Shown piece after piece: positions 1-8,307 of a stretch of DNA of 64,000 bases. This DNA is from WJMT01 sp964599635 (lineage in GTDB: Bacteria > Acidobacteriota > Aminicenantia > Aminicenantales > Aminicenantaceae), in contig CAZRGM010000003.1 of assembly GCA_964599635.1 (NCBI GenBank), positions 7,630-71,629 on the forward strand. Reading direction: 5' to 3'. Below the pieces are notes generated by a model. That model made no database searches, was not told the origin of the DNA, and worked only from the letters and a program-made list of their open reading frames with translations. The translations under genes and the position numbers were made by a program. The first letter of the stretch is position 1; each line of letters begins with the position of its first letter.

Positions 1-2
1 GG

Positions 3-533
3 GCGGAAAATCCCGATACATCTGTTTTCTGTGCAGAATGCGGCACAAAGCTTCTCAAAAGTGTCAGTTCAAAAGGAAAAGGAGTGGACAGCATTTTAGA
101 AACCCAAATCGACGAACTCTGCATGGAGATCTCTAAAACCAAAAGCACGGGCCAGGAAGAGAGCGCGCTGATGAAAACAAATATTGCAAGCGTGACCACT
201 CATTCCATGGAGGCGTACAAGCATTTTATCAAAGGAATAGAGAATGAATATCTCAAAGATGGATTAGCACGGGCTTATGAACAAAAAGGGGATTTGGACA
301 GCGCTGTTTCTGAATACGAGAAGATGTTCGAATTTGGTCCTGGGAAAAAAGAGAGATTTCTGCCCCATCCCAAATATCATTACAGACTGGCCAAATTATA
401 TGAACAAAAAGGATGGAAAGGCAAAGCCATGGAACACTACGAGAAATTTCTCACACTCTGGAAGGATGCTGATCCAGGGCTTACTGAGGTTGAAGATGCG
501 AAAAAAAGACTTGAGGGACTGCAGGGGGAGTAA
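3..533 (+). CDS. Zinc-ribbon and TPR protein, 5' end outside window
   Basis: The open frame runs in from the window edge, so the N-terminus is missing. The first visible residues, AENPDTSVFCAECGTKLL, are the second half of a CxxC zinc ribbon of the kind found at the N-terminus of many bacterial regulatory or scaffold proteins. About 50 polar linker residues follow, then two TPR-like helix pairs (RAYEQKGDLDSAVSEYEKMF and RLAKLYEQKGWKGKAMEHYE), ending LEGLQGE. The in-frame GTG at 84 is unlikely to be the real start because the coding frame and the zinc knuckle continue upstream of it. It lies 29 bp before ggt on the same strand. The function is probably protein-protein interaction; the specific role is unknown. 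Confidence 0.7.
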   Translation, partial: AENPDTSVFCAECGTKLLKSVSSKGKGVDSILETQIDELCMEISKTKSTGQEESALMKTNIASVTTHSMEAYKHFIKGIENEYLKDGLARAYEQKGDLDSAVSEYEKMFEFGPGKKERFLPHPKYHYRLAKLYEQKGWKGKAMEHYEKFLTLWKDADPGLTEVEDAKKRLEGLQGE

Positions 534-562
534 TATCTCAATTTTTTAAGAGAGAACATTCA

Positions 563-2239
563 ATGATAAAACCATATTACTTTATCAGTTTTCTGGCCGG
601 GATTGGCTTCCTTTTAAGCTTAAGCTGTTCCCAAAATCAAGAATCAGAAAAAACCTCTTCTGAACCAGCTGTAGGAGAAAAAGGGATGGTGAGTTCAGCT
701 CATCCTATAGCTACACAAGCTGGATTGGATATTTTACGTGAAGGAGGAAATGCCTTTGATGCAGCTGTGGCCGTGGCTGCGGTTCTTAATGTCGTGGAAC
801 CCGCTATGTCCGGCATGGGAGGATACGGGACCATCCTAATCTATGATGCGGAAAAGGAGGAGGCACGATTTCTCAATCCCAGCAGCCGAATTCCACGAGC
901 TGTGGATTCTGACGTCTTTCGAGCACCGACACCCGATTATCTTGAGAACCGCCGGGGAGCTAAATCTGTTTCCACCCCGGGAAATGTCCATGCCTGGGAA
1001 TCCATGTCAAGGGAATACGGCCAACTTGAATGGAAAAAGCTTTTTAAACCCGCCATTCATGCAGCTGAGCGGGGATTTGAAATCAGCTCCAGTCTGTCAC
1101 ATCTCATAAAAAGAGCTTTTTCTTCATATCCTGCTCATGCCCAGGCTTTTTACGGCCGAAACAAAAATCCTTTAAAAGAAGGGGAGACGCTTATCCAAAA
1201 AGACCTTGCCCGCTCTCTTAAACTCGTTGCCCATCAGGGTTCCTCTGTGTTCTATGAAGGAGAAATCGCTCAGGCTATTGACAAAGCTATGAATGAAGCC
1301 CAAGGTTTTCTCTCCATTCATGACCTCAAAGCAGATAAAGCCGAATGGTGGGAGCCCATCAGCATCTCTTACCGCGGTTATGATGTCATCACCGCTTCAC
1401 CCCCTGCAACCGCCTTTCCCTCCTTAATCCGTTTGGGCATGATGAGCCGGTTTGACAGCAAGTCTCTCAAACACAATTCCGCAGAATATCTCCACCGCTT
1501 TGCTGAGGTCACAAAACACGCTTTCTGGTGCCGCCTAGCTTATGCCGGTGACCCGGATTTCACTCTGCCTCCTTTAGACCGGCTGCTTTCCGAATCCTAC
1601 TGGGAGAAAGAGGTCCAAAAGATTGACCTGAAGAGGGCCCGGCCTTTTCAATACCCTGGAGTCTCTGAAAACAGAGACACTCACACCACGCATTTCGTAG
1701 CGGCTGACCAATGGGGCAACATTGTTTGTGCCACCCAGACTTTGGGCAACGCGTTTGGAAGCCGGATCATGCCGGAAGGCACAGGGATCTGGCTCAACAA
1801 TTCATTGGCATACTGCACATTCGAACCTGAGGGCAACCCCATGGATGCCCACGCAGGTCATCATAAACTATCCGGTGACTGTCCCACTCTGATCATTAAG
1901 CACGGAAAGCCCTGGGCTGCCCTTGGCACACCCGGAGGACACACCATCGGACAAACGGTTCCCCAGATGGTGATAAATCTTATTGATTTTGAGATGGACA
2001 TCCAAAAGGCTATCAATGCCCCGAGGATCAGCTTTATAGAGCCCAATTATCTGGCAGTTGAAAAAGGCATATCTAAAGAAGTTCAAGAGAGTCTAAAACA
2101 ATGGGGACATGATGTTCGGGAAGTCCAGGGTCTCGGAAATGCTCATAGTCTCACCATTCAGTACAATTCCAGAGGAAAACCCATCCGATTTACCGGGGGG
2201 GCCGATCCAAGAGGAGAGGGTCTGGCTAAAGGATTTTAA
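563..2239 (+). CDS. ggt: Gamma-glutamyltransferase, lipoprotein
   Basis: A 558-residue gamma-glutamyltranspeptidase (N-terminal nucleophile hydrolase), the normal length for the family. It cleaves or transfers the gamma-glutamyl group of glutathione and related peptides. The start MIKPYYFISF leads into a hydrophobic stretch ending LSLSC, a lipobox, so the enzyme is probably anchored outside the cytoplasm. The self-cleavage site and catalytic threonine are visible as TTHF at residues 375-378, followed by D-x-x-G-N. The oxyanion and substrate loops are seen as SGMGGYG and PGGHTIGQ. An AAGAGAGA ribosome site precedes the ATG. With the M1 and M14 peptidases elsewhere in the window it fits extracellular peptide use. 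Confidence 0.92.
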   Translation: MIKPYYFISFLAGIGFLLSLSCSQNQESEKTSSEPAVGEKGMVSSAHPIATQAGLDILREGGNAFDAAVAVAAVLNVVEPAMSGMGGYGTILIYDAEKEEARFLNPSSRIPRAVDSDVFRAPTPDYLENRRGAKSVSTPGNVHAWESMSREYGQLEWKKLFKPAIHAAERGFEISSSLSHLIKRAFSSYPAHAQAFYGRNKNPLKEGETLIQKDLARSLKLVAHQGSSVFYEGEIAQAIDKAMNEAQGFLSIHDLKADKAEWWEPISISYRGYDVITASPPATAFPSLIRLGMMSRFDSKSLKHNSAEYLHRFAEVTKHAFWCRLAYAGDPDFTLPPLDRLLSESYWEKEVQKIDLKRARPFQYPGVSENRDTHTTHFVAADQWGNIVCATQTLGNAFGSRIMPEGTGIWLNNSLAYCTFEPEGNPMDAHAGHHKLSGDCPTLIIKHGKPWAALGTPGGHTIGQTVPQMVINLIDFEMDIQKAINAPRISFIEPNYLAVEKGISKEVQESLKQWGHDVREVQGLGNAHSLTIQYNSRGKPIRFTGGADPRGEGLAKGF

Positions 2240-2467
2240 TTCTTAATGGAGCCGATCATATCAGGAATCCTATGATGATGTAATGGGGGATAGCTGATTA
2301 TAGATAACTTTTCCAATCTCCGGTAAATGGATTCAAAATCTTTGTGCCCAAGATAGGGGACATTTTAGCATTGCAGTTGATGGGGACACTTTTGCTTTGT
2401 TATCACAGGAGGAATATTTTTTATTGACTGGAAACAGCTTTTTTTAGTAATAAGAAAGGAGGGCAAC

Positions 2468-3304
2468 ATGAGACTGACGGTACTCGTTGACAACAACACA
2501 CTCATCGACAGGTATTTTCTTGCAGAACCGGGGGTCTCTTTCTATATCGAACAAGGAGAAAAACGCATCCTTTTAGATGTCGGCTATTCAGACATCTTCT
2601 TAAAAAACGCTCAAAAAATGAATGTTGAGCTGCGGGATTTAGACTATGTGGTTCTCTCCCACGGACATCTGGATCATACGTGGGGATTAGACCCTCTGGT
2701 CAAACTTTACACAGAATCTCAAATTGAAGACATCCCTCATAACAGGCCCACAGTCCTGGCACATCCTTTGGCTTTCTTTTCTAAAAAATTAGACAATATG
2801 GAAATCGGATCTCTTGTTTCTCAAGATAAATTGTCTCAAAACTTCCCGCTCAAAATGAGTCAAGATCCTGTATGGCTTACAGATAAAATTCTCTTTCTTG
2901 GTGAGATTGAAAGAAAGAATGATTTTGAGGGTAAAACTCCCATAGGATCCATCCTGAAACCAGAAGGGGAAGAGCCTGATTATCTCTATGATGACACAGC
3001 TTTAGCCTATAAGTCCCCCAAGGGCCTGGTCGTCATCACGGGATGCTCGCATTCGGGAATCTGCAATATCGTGGAGCAGGCAAAAAAACTCTGTGAGGAA
3101 GAGAGCGTTATTGACATAATAGGTGGGCTTCATCTTCTCTATCCTTCAAAAGAACAGCTTCAGGGAACTCTGGAATATATGGAGAATCTCAATCCAAAAC
3201 AGGTGCATGCGTGTCACTGCACTGATTTAAACTCGAAGATCGCCTTATCCAAAGTGGTCAATCTTAAAGAAGTGGGTGTAGGCCTTGTGCTTGAGTATGA
3301 ATAA
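2468..3304 (+). CDS. MBL-fold metallohydrolase, dihydropterin-phosphate-synthase-like
   Basis: A cytoplasmic metallo-beta-lactamase-fold enzyme of 278 residues. The metal motif is LSHGHLDHTWG near residue 65. Further ligand regions are TGCSHSGICNIV and GGLHLL, and the end carries HACHCTD. This arrangement is typical of the group often annotated 7,8-dihydropterin-6-yl-methyl-4-(beta-D-ribofuranosyl)aminobenzene 5'-phosphate synthase, but that reaction is established only for archaeal members, so the substrate here is unknown. It has no signal peptide. The strong site AAAGGAGGG lies 5 bases before the ATG. A paralogue with a signal peptide lies at 12995-13807 on the other strand. Confidence 0.82.
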   Translation: MRLTVLVDNNTLIDRYFLAEPGVSFYIEQGEKRILLDVGYSDIFLKNAQKMNVELRDLDYVVLSHGHLDHTWGLDPLVKLYTESQIEDIPHNRPTVLAHPLAFFSKKLDNMEIGSLVSQDKLSQNFPLKMSQDPVWLTDKILFLGEIERKNDFEGKTPIGSILKPEGEEPDYLYDDTALAYKSPKGLVVITGCSHSGICNIVEQAKKLCEEESVIDIIGGLHLLYPSKEQLQGTLEYMENLNPKQVHACHCTDLNSKIALSKVVNLKEVGVGLVLEYE

Positions 3305-3452
3305 GAGAAAATCGGTTTAATTTTGCGGATCGGGTAGGGGATTGATCAACATCTGTTTAACTAGTTTTTAATAAATATAACATTTATTTATATTTTATTT
3401 TATTTTTACTAATTTATATAATATATTATTATATATAACTAAAGGGAAATAA
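3305..3452. other. Very AT-rich intergenic stretch
   Basis: The last 90 bases before the regulator start are almost entirely A and T (3360-3443), with many TTTAT and ATATA runs. This could hold the promoter of the regulator gene or an easily melted region. No single promoter could be chosen among the many AT-rich hexamers. Confidence 0.5.
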
Positions 3453-4613
3453 ATGGATTACCCAAAAAAATTGGGGGAACTTTTAAGAAAAGAACGGGAA
3501 TCTTTGGATCTGACGCTAACTGAAGTATCCAAAAAATTGAATTTCAATCATTACCAGACCCTCAGCAGCATCGAAATAGGGGAGAGGGAGGTCAAAGCTT
3601 GGGAACTGGCCAAATTAGCTGAGATTTACGGCAGAGACATTGATTATTTCTTGAATTTAGACGATCCGAAGGAAAAAGCTCGGATTCTCTGGAAAAGTCC
3701 GGAAGAAAGCACTCAAAAAAATCTTCTAGAGGGGCAGTTCCTTTTGATCTGCCGGCAGTATCAAAAACTTATCGAACTTCTTGGGGAAAATGAATTGATC
3801 AATGCGAACTTAAAGTTTAAAATAAGCAAACATGAACTTCTTTCTAGTAATGGATTTAAATACGTGGAAGATCTGGCCTCCCATTACAGCTATCTTTTAA
3901 ATTTGGGATCCCTGCCGGCTTATTCTTTAACTCAAATATTAGAAGAAAAAATGGGCATCAAGGTCATCTTTCTGCCTATGGCTTCTGATATTTCACAAGG
4001 ATGCACTGTTGATCCAAAATTTGGAATGGCAGCTTTGATCAATGAAAATAATGCCCCCTGGAGGCGTTCTTTTGACCTGTGCTGCACGTTTTTCCATCTT
4101 TTGACCTGGAACCTCTTTACAGAAGAAGAAATTTATCAGAATCAAAAAATAGGGGAGAGCCGTGTGGTGCAATTAGCTTATGCGTTTGCTGCGGCGCTTC
4201 TTCTTCCGGAAAAAGAGCTCAGAGATGAGTTTGAGAAGATGGCTGATGATAAATCAATATCTATTCTTGATTTGGTCCAGATCGCCCGGGATTTCAATGT
4301 TCCTCTTGAGGTCCTGATCCATAGATCAATCCGTTTGCATCTTCTGGATAAAGAAAAAATTAAAGAGAAACTTGAAAATGAAGATCTCCTAGATTTTGAC
4401 AAAAAATACCGACATTCTCGCTGGGTTGAAACCAATAAACCTCATTTATCCGCAAGAAACAATTCTTTAGCGATAAAAGCCTTTCTATCAGGTAAAATCA
4501 CAAAAGAGACCCTGGCTGACTGCGTGAATGAAAGCTACACCAAAATTCCTGCATTTTTAAGAAAATACGGATATGAGGAAAACGAGAATTATTCTTTAGA
4601 ATTAAAAACCTAA
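3453..4613 (+). CDS. XRE-type regulator with degenerate ImmA/IrrE-like domain
   Basis: 386 residues. Residues 7-65 form a Cro/C1-type helix-turn-helix (LGELLRKERESLDLTLTEVS, later LSSIEIGEREVKAWELAKLA). The middle resembles the ImmA/IrrE metallopeptidase domain, including the late family motif AFAAALLLPEKEL. The catalytic segment, normally RxxFTLAHELGH, reads RRSFDLCCTFFH (to His215): the first metal histidine and the catalytic glutamate are replaced by Cys211 and Thr212 and only the last histidine remains. The domain is therefore likely a sensor without peptidase activity. Related regulators control mobile elements and stress responses. It lies in the AT-rich block convergent with parAB; start ATG follows AAAGGGAAATAA. 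Confidence 0.72.
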   Translation: MDYPKKLGELLRKERESLDLTLTEVSKKLNFNHYQTLSSIEIGEREVKAWELAKLAEIYGRDIDYFLNLDDPKEKARILWKSPEESTQKNLLEGQFLLICRQYQKLIELLGENELINANLKFKISKHELLSSNGFKYVEDLASHYSYLLNLGSLPAYSLTQILEEKMGIKVIFLPMASDISQGCTVDPKFGMAALINENNAPWRRSFDLCCTFFHLLTWNLFTEEEIYQNQKIGESRVVQLAYAFAAALLLPEKELRDEFEKMADDKSISILDLVQIARDFNVPLEVLIHRSIRLHLLDKEKIKEKLENEDLLDFDKKYRHSRWVETNKPHLSARNNSLAIKAFLSGKITKETLADCVNESYTKIPAFLRKYGYEENENYSLELKT

Positions 4614-4629
4614 TAAATTTACTTATTAT

Positions 4630-4682
4630 TTTTCCACAGATGCACAAAATCTGAGCAAATCTAATATAAAAAGATATCCACA
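4630..4682 (+). promoter_or_regulatory. Two DnaA-box-like 9-mers
   Basis: TTTTCCACA at 4630-4638 fits the relaxed DnaA box TTWTNCACA, and ATATCCACA at 4674-4682 differs by one base from TTATCCACA. They have the same orientation, 44 bases apart, in the AT-rich gap between the regulator and parB. Two boxes are weak evidence for an origin and may be chance in AT-rich DNA. Confidence 0.3.
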
Positions 4683-4786
4683 GGCTGTTAAAACTCACAA
4701 CCTCTTTATTATCAATGATTTATCTATATGGGAAATATTGTGTCGCATAAGGTATATTATGTCAACTTTTATTTATTTTTACTTTT

Positions 4787-5632
4787 TTATTCTTTTTCAC
4801 TTTTTAATTTTTCCAACATCATTTCTAATATTTTAATAATCTCTTCTCTTCTGACTCTTCTTTTTCTGAATTCAATTCTTACTTTAAATTCCTTATTTCC
4901 TTCTAGTTCGTACTGATATATATATTTTTTTATTTCTTCTCTTTTTTTCCCTTTGATTTCTTTTGATAATCTTCTCGTATCATCTCTTCTTAAATCCCTT
5001 TCTCTTATTGCATTGATTAATCTTCTCATGTCATCTTTATTATTTTGTTTCGCTATCTCCAGCAATGTTGATCGACTCGATATTCCATATTCTTCGCATA
5101 TTAATCTTATTTCTAATGGGATTCGGCTCAAACTTATCATTTCAGTCACTGTTGACCTTGCTTTTCCAAGTTTTTTTGAGATCTGATCATGACTGTATCC
5201 ATAATTTTCCGACAAATATTTTAATCCATCTGATTCTTCAAATATATCCAAATCAAGCCTTTGCAAATTTTCTATGAGTGATATCTCTAAAGCTTCTGTA
5301 TCGGTAACATTCATTACAATACATGGAATATCATCCAAATTCAGCCTTTTTGATGCGATGTACCTTCTTTCACCTGCAATAATTTCATATTCATTATTTT
5401 TTGGCCTCACCAATATGGGTTCTAAAACTCCTTTTTCTTTTATCGAATTTATTAAATCTTCCATTTCTCCTAATTCATTTCTCGCTTGGTGAGGATTTGG
5501 AGATATTTTTTTCATACTGATAAGCCTTACTTGCTTCCCTGAAGATCTGCTTGATATTAAATCTACGAAATGATCGTCATGCCTCATTTGAATAGAATCA
5601 GGAAGCCCGGTTTTTTTATTTCTTTTTTGCAC
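4787..5632 (-). CDS. parB: ParB-family chromosome or plasmid partition protein
   Basis: 281 residues. The ParB/Spo0J nuclease-like N-terminal domain is clear: ISMKKISPNPHQAR begins it and the CTP-binding loop GERRY lies at residues 87-91. ENLQR is followed by the central helix-turn-helix YGYSHDQISKKLGKARSTV (about 144-162) that would bind parS. The C-terminal 60 residues are highly charged. The gene starts inside the last 17 bases of parA (5616-5632), so the two are translationally coupled. Base composition is clearly more AT-rich than in the flanking metabolic genes, which may mean acquisition or an origin-proximal location. No classical parS (TGTTTCACGTGAAACA) was found nearby. Confidence 0.88.
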   Translation of the reverse strand: MQKRNKKTGLPDSIQMRHDDHFVDLISSRSSGKQVRLISMKKISPNPHQARNELGEMEDLINSIKEKGVLEPILVRPKNNEYEIIAGERRYIASKRLNLDDIPCIVMNVTDTEALEISLIENLQRLDLDIFEESDGLKYLSENYGYSHDQISKKLGKARSTVTEMISLSRIPLEIRLICEEYGISSRSTLLEIAKQNNKDDMRRLINAIRERDLRRDDTRRLSKEIKGKKREEIKKYIYQYELEGNKEFKVRIEFRKRRVRREEIIKILEMMLEKLKSEKE

Positions 5633-6383
5633 GATTCATGATCTCCTTGGCAACCTTTTTATATTGAATAGCTCCAATTGATTTCGGAGCAAATGTAAAA
5701 ATGGACTCTTTATAGGCAGGACTTTCTTCGAGCTTAACACTTTTTGATATAACATTTTTAAATACTTTTTCTCCAAAAACACTTTTTATCCTTTTTTCAA
5801 CATCCTTTGATATATTTGTTCTTTTGTCATGAAGCGTGATCAGGACCCCTAATATTTCAATGTTTGTATTGGCAACTCTTTTGACTTTTTCAATAGTTTC
5901 TAATAAATCATCAGTCCCTTCCAGACATAAATATGAAGATTGTATGGGTATGATGACCTTATCCGCAGCCACAAGTGCGTTGATGGTAATCAATCCTAAT
6001 GTTGGAGGTGTATCGATAATGATATAATCATATTTTCTTTTTATGCATTCTAATATATCTCTTAGCTTGAAATGGGCATCAATTTCACCCAATAATGTTG
6101 ATTCTAATTTTGCCATGGCTATTTTCGATATTGATATGTCTAACCCAGGAACTGTCGTTTTTTTAATGATTTCCTCAATGGACACATTGCTGTTGGCCAT
6201 AACATCATATAATGACCTTTCATTCTTATCTAAATTTTTTGTGATTGATATGGTGCAGTTCGCTTGAGGATCCGTATCGACCAGTAAGGTATTATTCCCT
6301 GAAAATGCCATGGCTGCTGAAATATTAATGGCTGTTGTGCTCTTCCCTACTCCCCCTTTTTGATTGGCTATGGTTATAATCAA
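5616..6383 (-). CDS. parA: ParA/Soj-family partition ATPase
   Basis: 255 residues, the short Soj-like form without an N-terminal DNA-binding domain. The deviant Walker A motif KGGVGKST is at residues 9-16, LLVDTDPQANCT follows, and the Walker B-like segment reads IIIDTPPTLG. It would work with ParB to segregate DNA. The start codon is TTG at 6383-6381, supported by the strong ribosome site AAAGGAGAGG about 9 bases upstream; no ATG fits better. Upstream is a 364-bp gap containing a perfect 20-bp palindrome. Confidence 0.9.
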   Translation of the reverse strand: MIITIANQKGGVGKSTTAINISAAMAFSGNNTLLVDTDPQANCTISITKNLDKNERSLYDVMANSNVSIEEIIKKTTVPGLDISISKIAMAKLESTLLGEIDAHFKLRDILECIKRKYDYIIIDTPPTLGLITINALVAADKVIIPIQSSYLCLEGTDDLLETIEKVKRVANTNIEILGVLITLHDKRTNISKDVEKRIKSVFGEKVFKNVISKSVKLEESPAYKESIFTFAPKSIGAIQYKKVAKEIMNRAKKK

Positions 6384-6747
6384 TATTCAGTTCCTCTCCT
6401 TTAATGAACGATATATTATATTGACCGGTTTTTCAATAAAAAAGTTAATTAAAATCAAAATATCCTGGATGATTCAAGAGTTAAGATTATAATTTTAATG
6501 AAATTCAATTAAAGTTACAGAGAGGAAGCGTATGTCGGCCGGCCGACATATTTAATGGCGGAAGAAAACTTTATATAAATTTTTTATAAGACAAATAATA
6601 CCAATTATTCATCCTATCCTTCAAACTCATCAGCCCCATAAACCGTTTCTTATAAAATCATTTAACTCCTTTATTATCAATAACATAAGATTATAATTCA
6701 AGAGTTATTTTGAATTTAATAAAATGGTCTATTTACAGAGAAGGTTT
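6384..6747. other. Non-coding AT-rich spacer upstream of parA
   Basis: No gene is visible. The stretch holds TATAAT-like sequence and the imperfect palindrome TTGACCGGTTTTTCAA (about 6421-6436) close to parA, the 20-bp palindrome at 6531-6550, and CTTTATTATCAAT at 6669-6681, a 13-bp direct repeat of 4704-4716 on the far side of parAB. Confidence 0.5.
6531..6550. promoter_or_regulatory. Perfect 20-bp GC-centred palindrome
   Basis: TATGTCGGCCGGCCGACATA is a perfect 10+10 palindrome in otherwise AT-rich DNA, 148 bp upstream of the parA start. It is a candidate ParB binding site (parS) or an operator for the nearby XRE regulator. It does not resemble the common parS consensus. Confidence 0.55.
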
Positions 6748-8307
6748 TTATTTTTTATTTGACGACTTGGAAGCAGTCCCAAAGGGGTAAAGCTTGTCAA
6801 TAGGAGCGAATTGATAATCCAGGGCATCCAGTCGTGTCGTTCCTACCCATGGTCCGGGGGAATCCACAACTATAATCGTCCTTCCATATCCTGTCTCATC
6901 AAATCCGCGACGGAAATGAATCCGAGATTTTAACACAAAGACATCAAATGCATCAGGTTCAATGGGCCCTATCTTCAGCCGATCAACGGTTGTCACCTGT
7001 TCATAAGCCGGAGTTATGATAATCATATTCCCTTGACCGCATTCAATGGCAGCAACCCGGTCGTAAGACCATGCTGAACCAAAGTATCTAATTGTTCCTT
7101 GAATTCGAACCGGATTCCCAGCTTGTTCCCCTGTAAAACCACCCACTTTCATGTCAAATGGATCCCCTGCTTCTGCCTCACGATCAGATAGAACTGAAAG
7201 CACATGTTCATCCCGTAAGCAGGCATAAAGAACACCGCCCACCTGCTTTTCAATAAGTTCCTGGAGAACCCACGTGGCATCTCCCATACGATCGGAATAA
7301 TCTGCCAAAACGACCGGAACCTGTCCTTCAGCCACAGCCAGGGTTGTCCGCGCGACAGCCTCATCCGGCATGGGAAAATCTCCATGGGCAAACTCCTTTC
7401 TGCACTGCCAAAAGAAATCAGACATATCATCAGCAATTCGATCTGCCAAAGCCTGATCATTATGAGTTATGACATGAACTGCGGCTCCTACATCAAGAAC
7501 ATCAGACCATGGGTAACCATAAAAGACGTTCACATAAACCCCGGGAATCCGGGCTTCCCATCGTCGAGCTCGTTCCATAATATCCATAGAAGGAGACCGT
7601 CCGGTCCACTGCAAAACCGTAGCTGTGATGATAGGCGGCTTTCGGGTTGCAGTGGTGGGGATATAATCTCCTTTCATGACCAACCGCAGGAATCTGGAAG
7701 CCCGTTCTCCTTGAATATAAGAGTCATAGTGAGGGTATCTTTTGACTACAAAAGCACCGTCCGCCCATTTGAGAAATTCCTCATCTTCATTTCCATGAAG
7801 GTCAAAAGTCGCTACAATCGGAACCTCCGGGCCCACTAATCCCCTTACCCGGCGTGCAATTTCAGCCTCGGGACGCGGGATATCCCGTACAGCCAGGGCC
7901 CCATGGAGAGACAAATAAACCCCATCTACAGGCATTTTAGAGTGCAAATCTTCCAGAATAAGCCCCATGAAGTGTTCAAAGCTTTCAAGTGAGTTCCAGC
8001 TTCTTGAAGATCCTCCAAACACTAAAAAAGGAGACGTTATCCCAACAAGCTCCATGTCATCAAATTCTCTGGATTGTTTAACAAAACCTCGAATGTAAGG
8101 GCCTGAATCCAGAACCTCATCTCCCTGGAGTACAGGACGGATTCTTGTCCAATCCTCTATTTCTGTGTCTCCTCCTGGACAAAATGTACAGGTCTCATGC
8201 TGATATCTTATGACCGCCACCCGAAAGTCTGATTCGGTTCCTGTGCAGCTCATGATCATCAGTTGAATAAGCAGAATAAAGACAATCTTAAAAAGATGAT
8301 TTTTCAT
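6748..8307 (-). CDS. M81-family (MlrC-like) metallopeptidase, lipoprotein
   Basis: 519 residues. Family features are IRYQHETCTFCPGG near the start of the mature part, GVYLSLHGALAV, IVATFDLHGN and VKRYPHYDS, which carry the zinc ligands of the MlrC/DUF1485 fold. MlrC is known for cleaving linearised microcystin; most relatives have unknown substrates. The N-terminus MKNHLFKIVFILLIQLMIMSC looks like a lipoprotein signal (Cys21), so this copy is probably exported, whereas MlrC relatives often lack such a signal. A strong GAGGGGGGAG ribosome site precedes it and it overlaps the upstream epimerase by 20 bp. It is the last gene of the minus-strand operon. Confidence 0.8.
   Translation of the reverse strand: MKNHLFKIVFILLIQLMIMSCTGTESDFRVAVIRYQHETCTFCPGGDTEIEDWTRIRPVLQGDEVLDSGPYIRGFVKQSREFDDMELVGITSPFLVFGGSSRSWNSLESFEHFMGLILEDLHSKMPVDGVYLSLHGALAVRDIPRPEAEIARRVRGLVGPEVPIVATFDLHGNEDEEFLKWADGAFVVKRYPHYDSYIQGERASRFLRLVMKGDYIPTTATRKPPIITATVLQWTGRSPSMDIMERARRWEARIPGVYVNVFYGYPWSDVLDVGAAVHVITHNDQALADRIADDMSDFFWQCRKEFAHGDFPMPDEAVARTTLAVAEGQVPVVLADYSDRMGDATWVLQELIEKQVGGVLYACLRDEHVLSVLSDREAEAGDPFDMKVGGFTGEQAGNPVRIQGTIRYFGSAWSYDRVAAIECGQGNMIIITPAYEQVTTVDRLKIGPIEPDAFDVFVLKSRIHFRRGFDETGYGRTIIVVDSPGPWVGTTRLDALDYQFAPIDKLYPFGTASKSSNKK

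Noticed and set aside
84..533. Complete gene starting at GTG 84
   Set aside because: The frame continues upstream to the window edge and encodes half of a zinc knuckle, so the gene is 5'-truncated by the window.
2350..2400. GGGGACATTTT and GGGGACACTTTT as insertion-sequence ends
   Set aside because: Two short similar strings 30 bases apart in direct orientation, with no transposase and no inverted arrangement.
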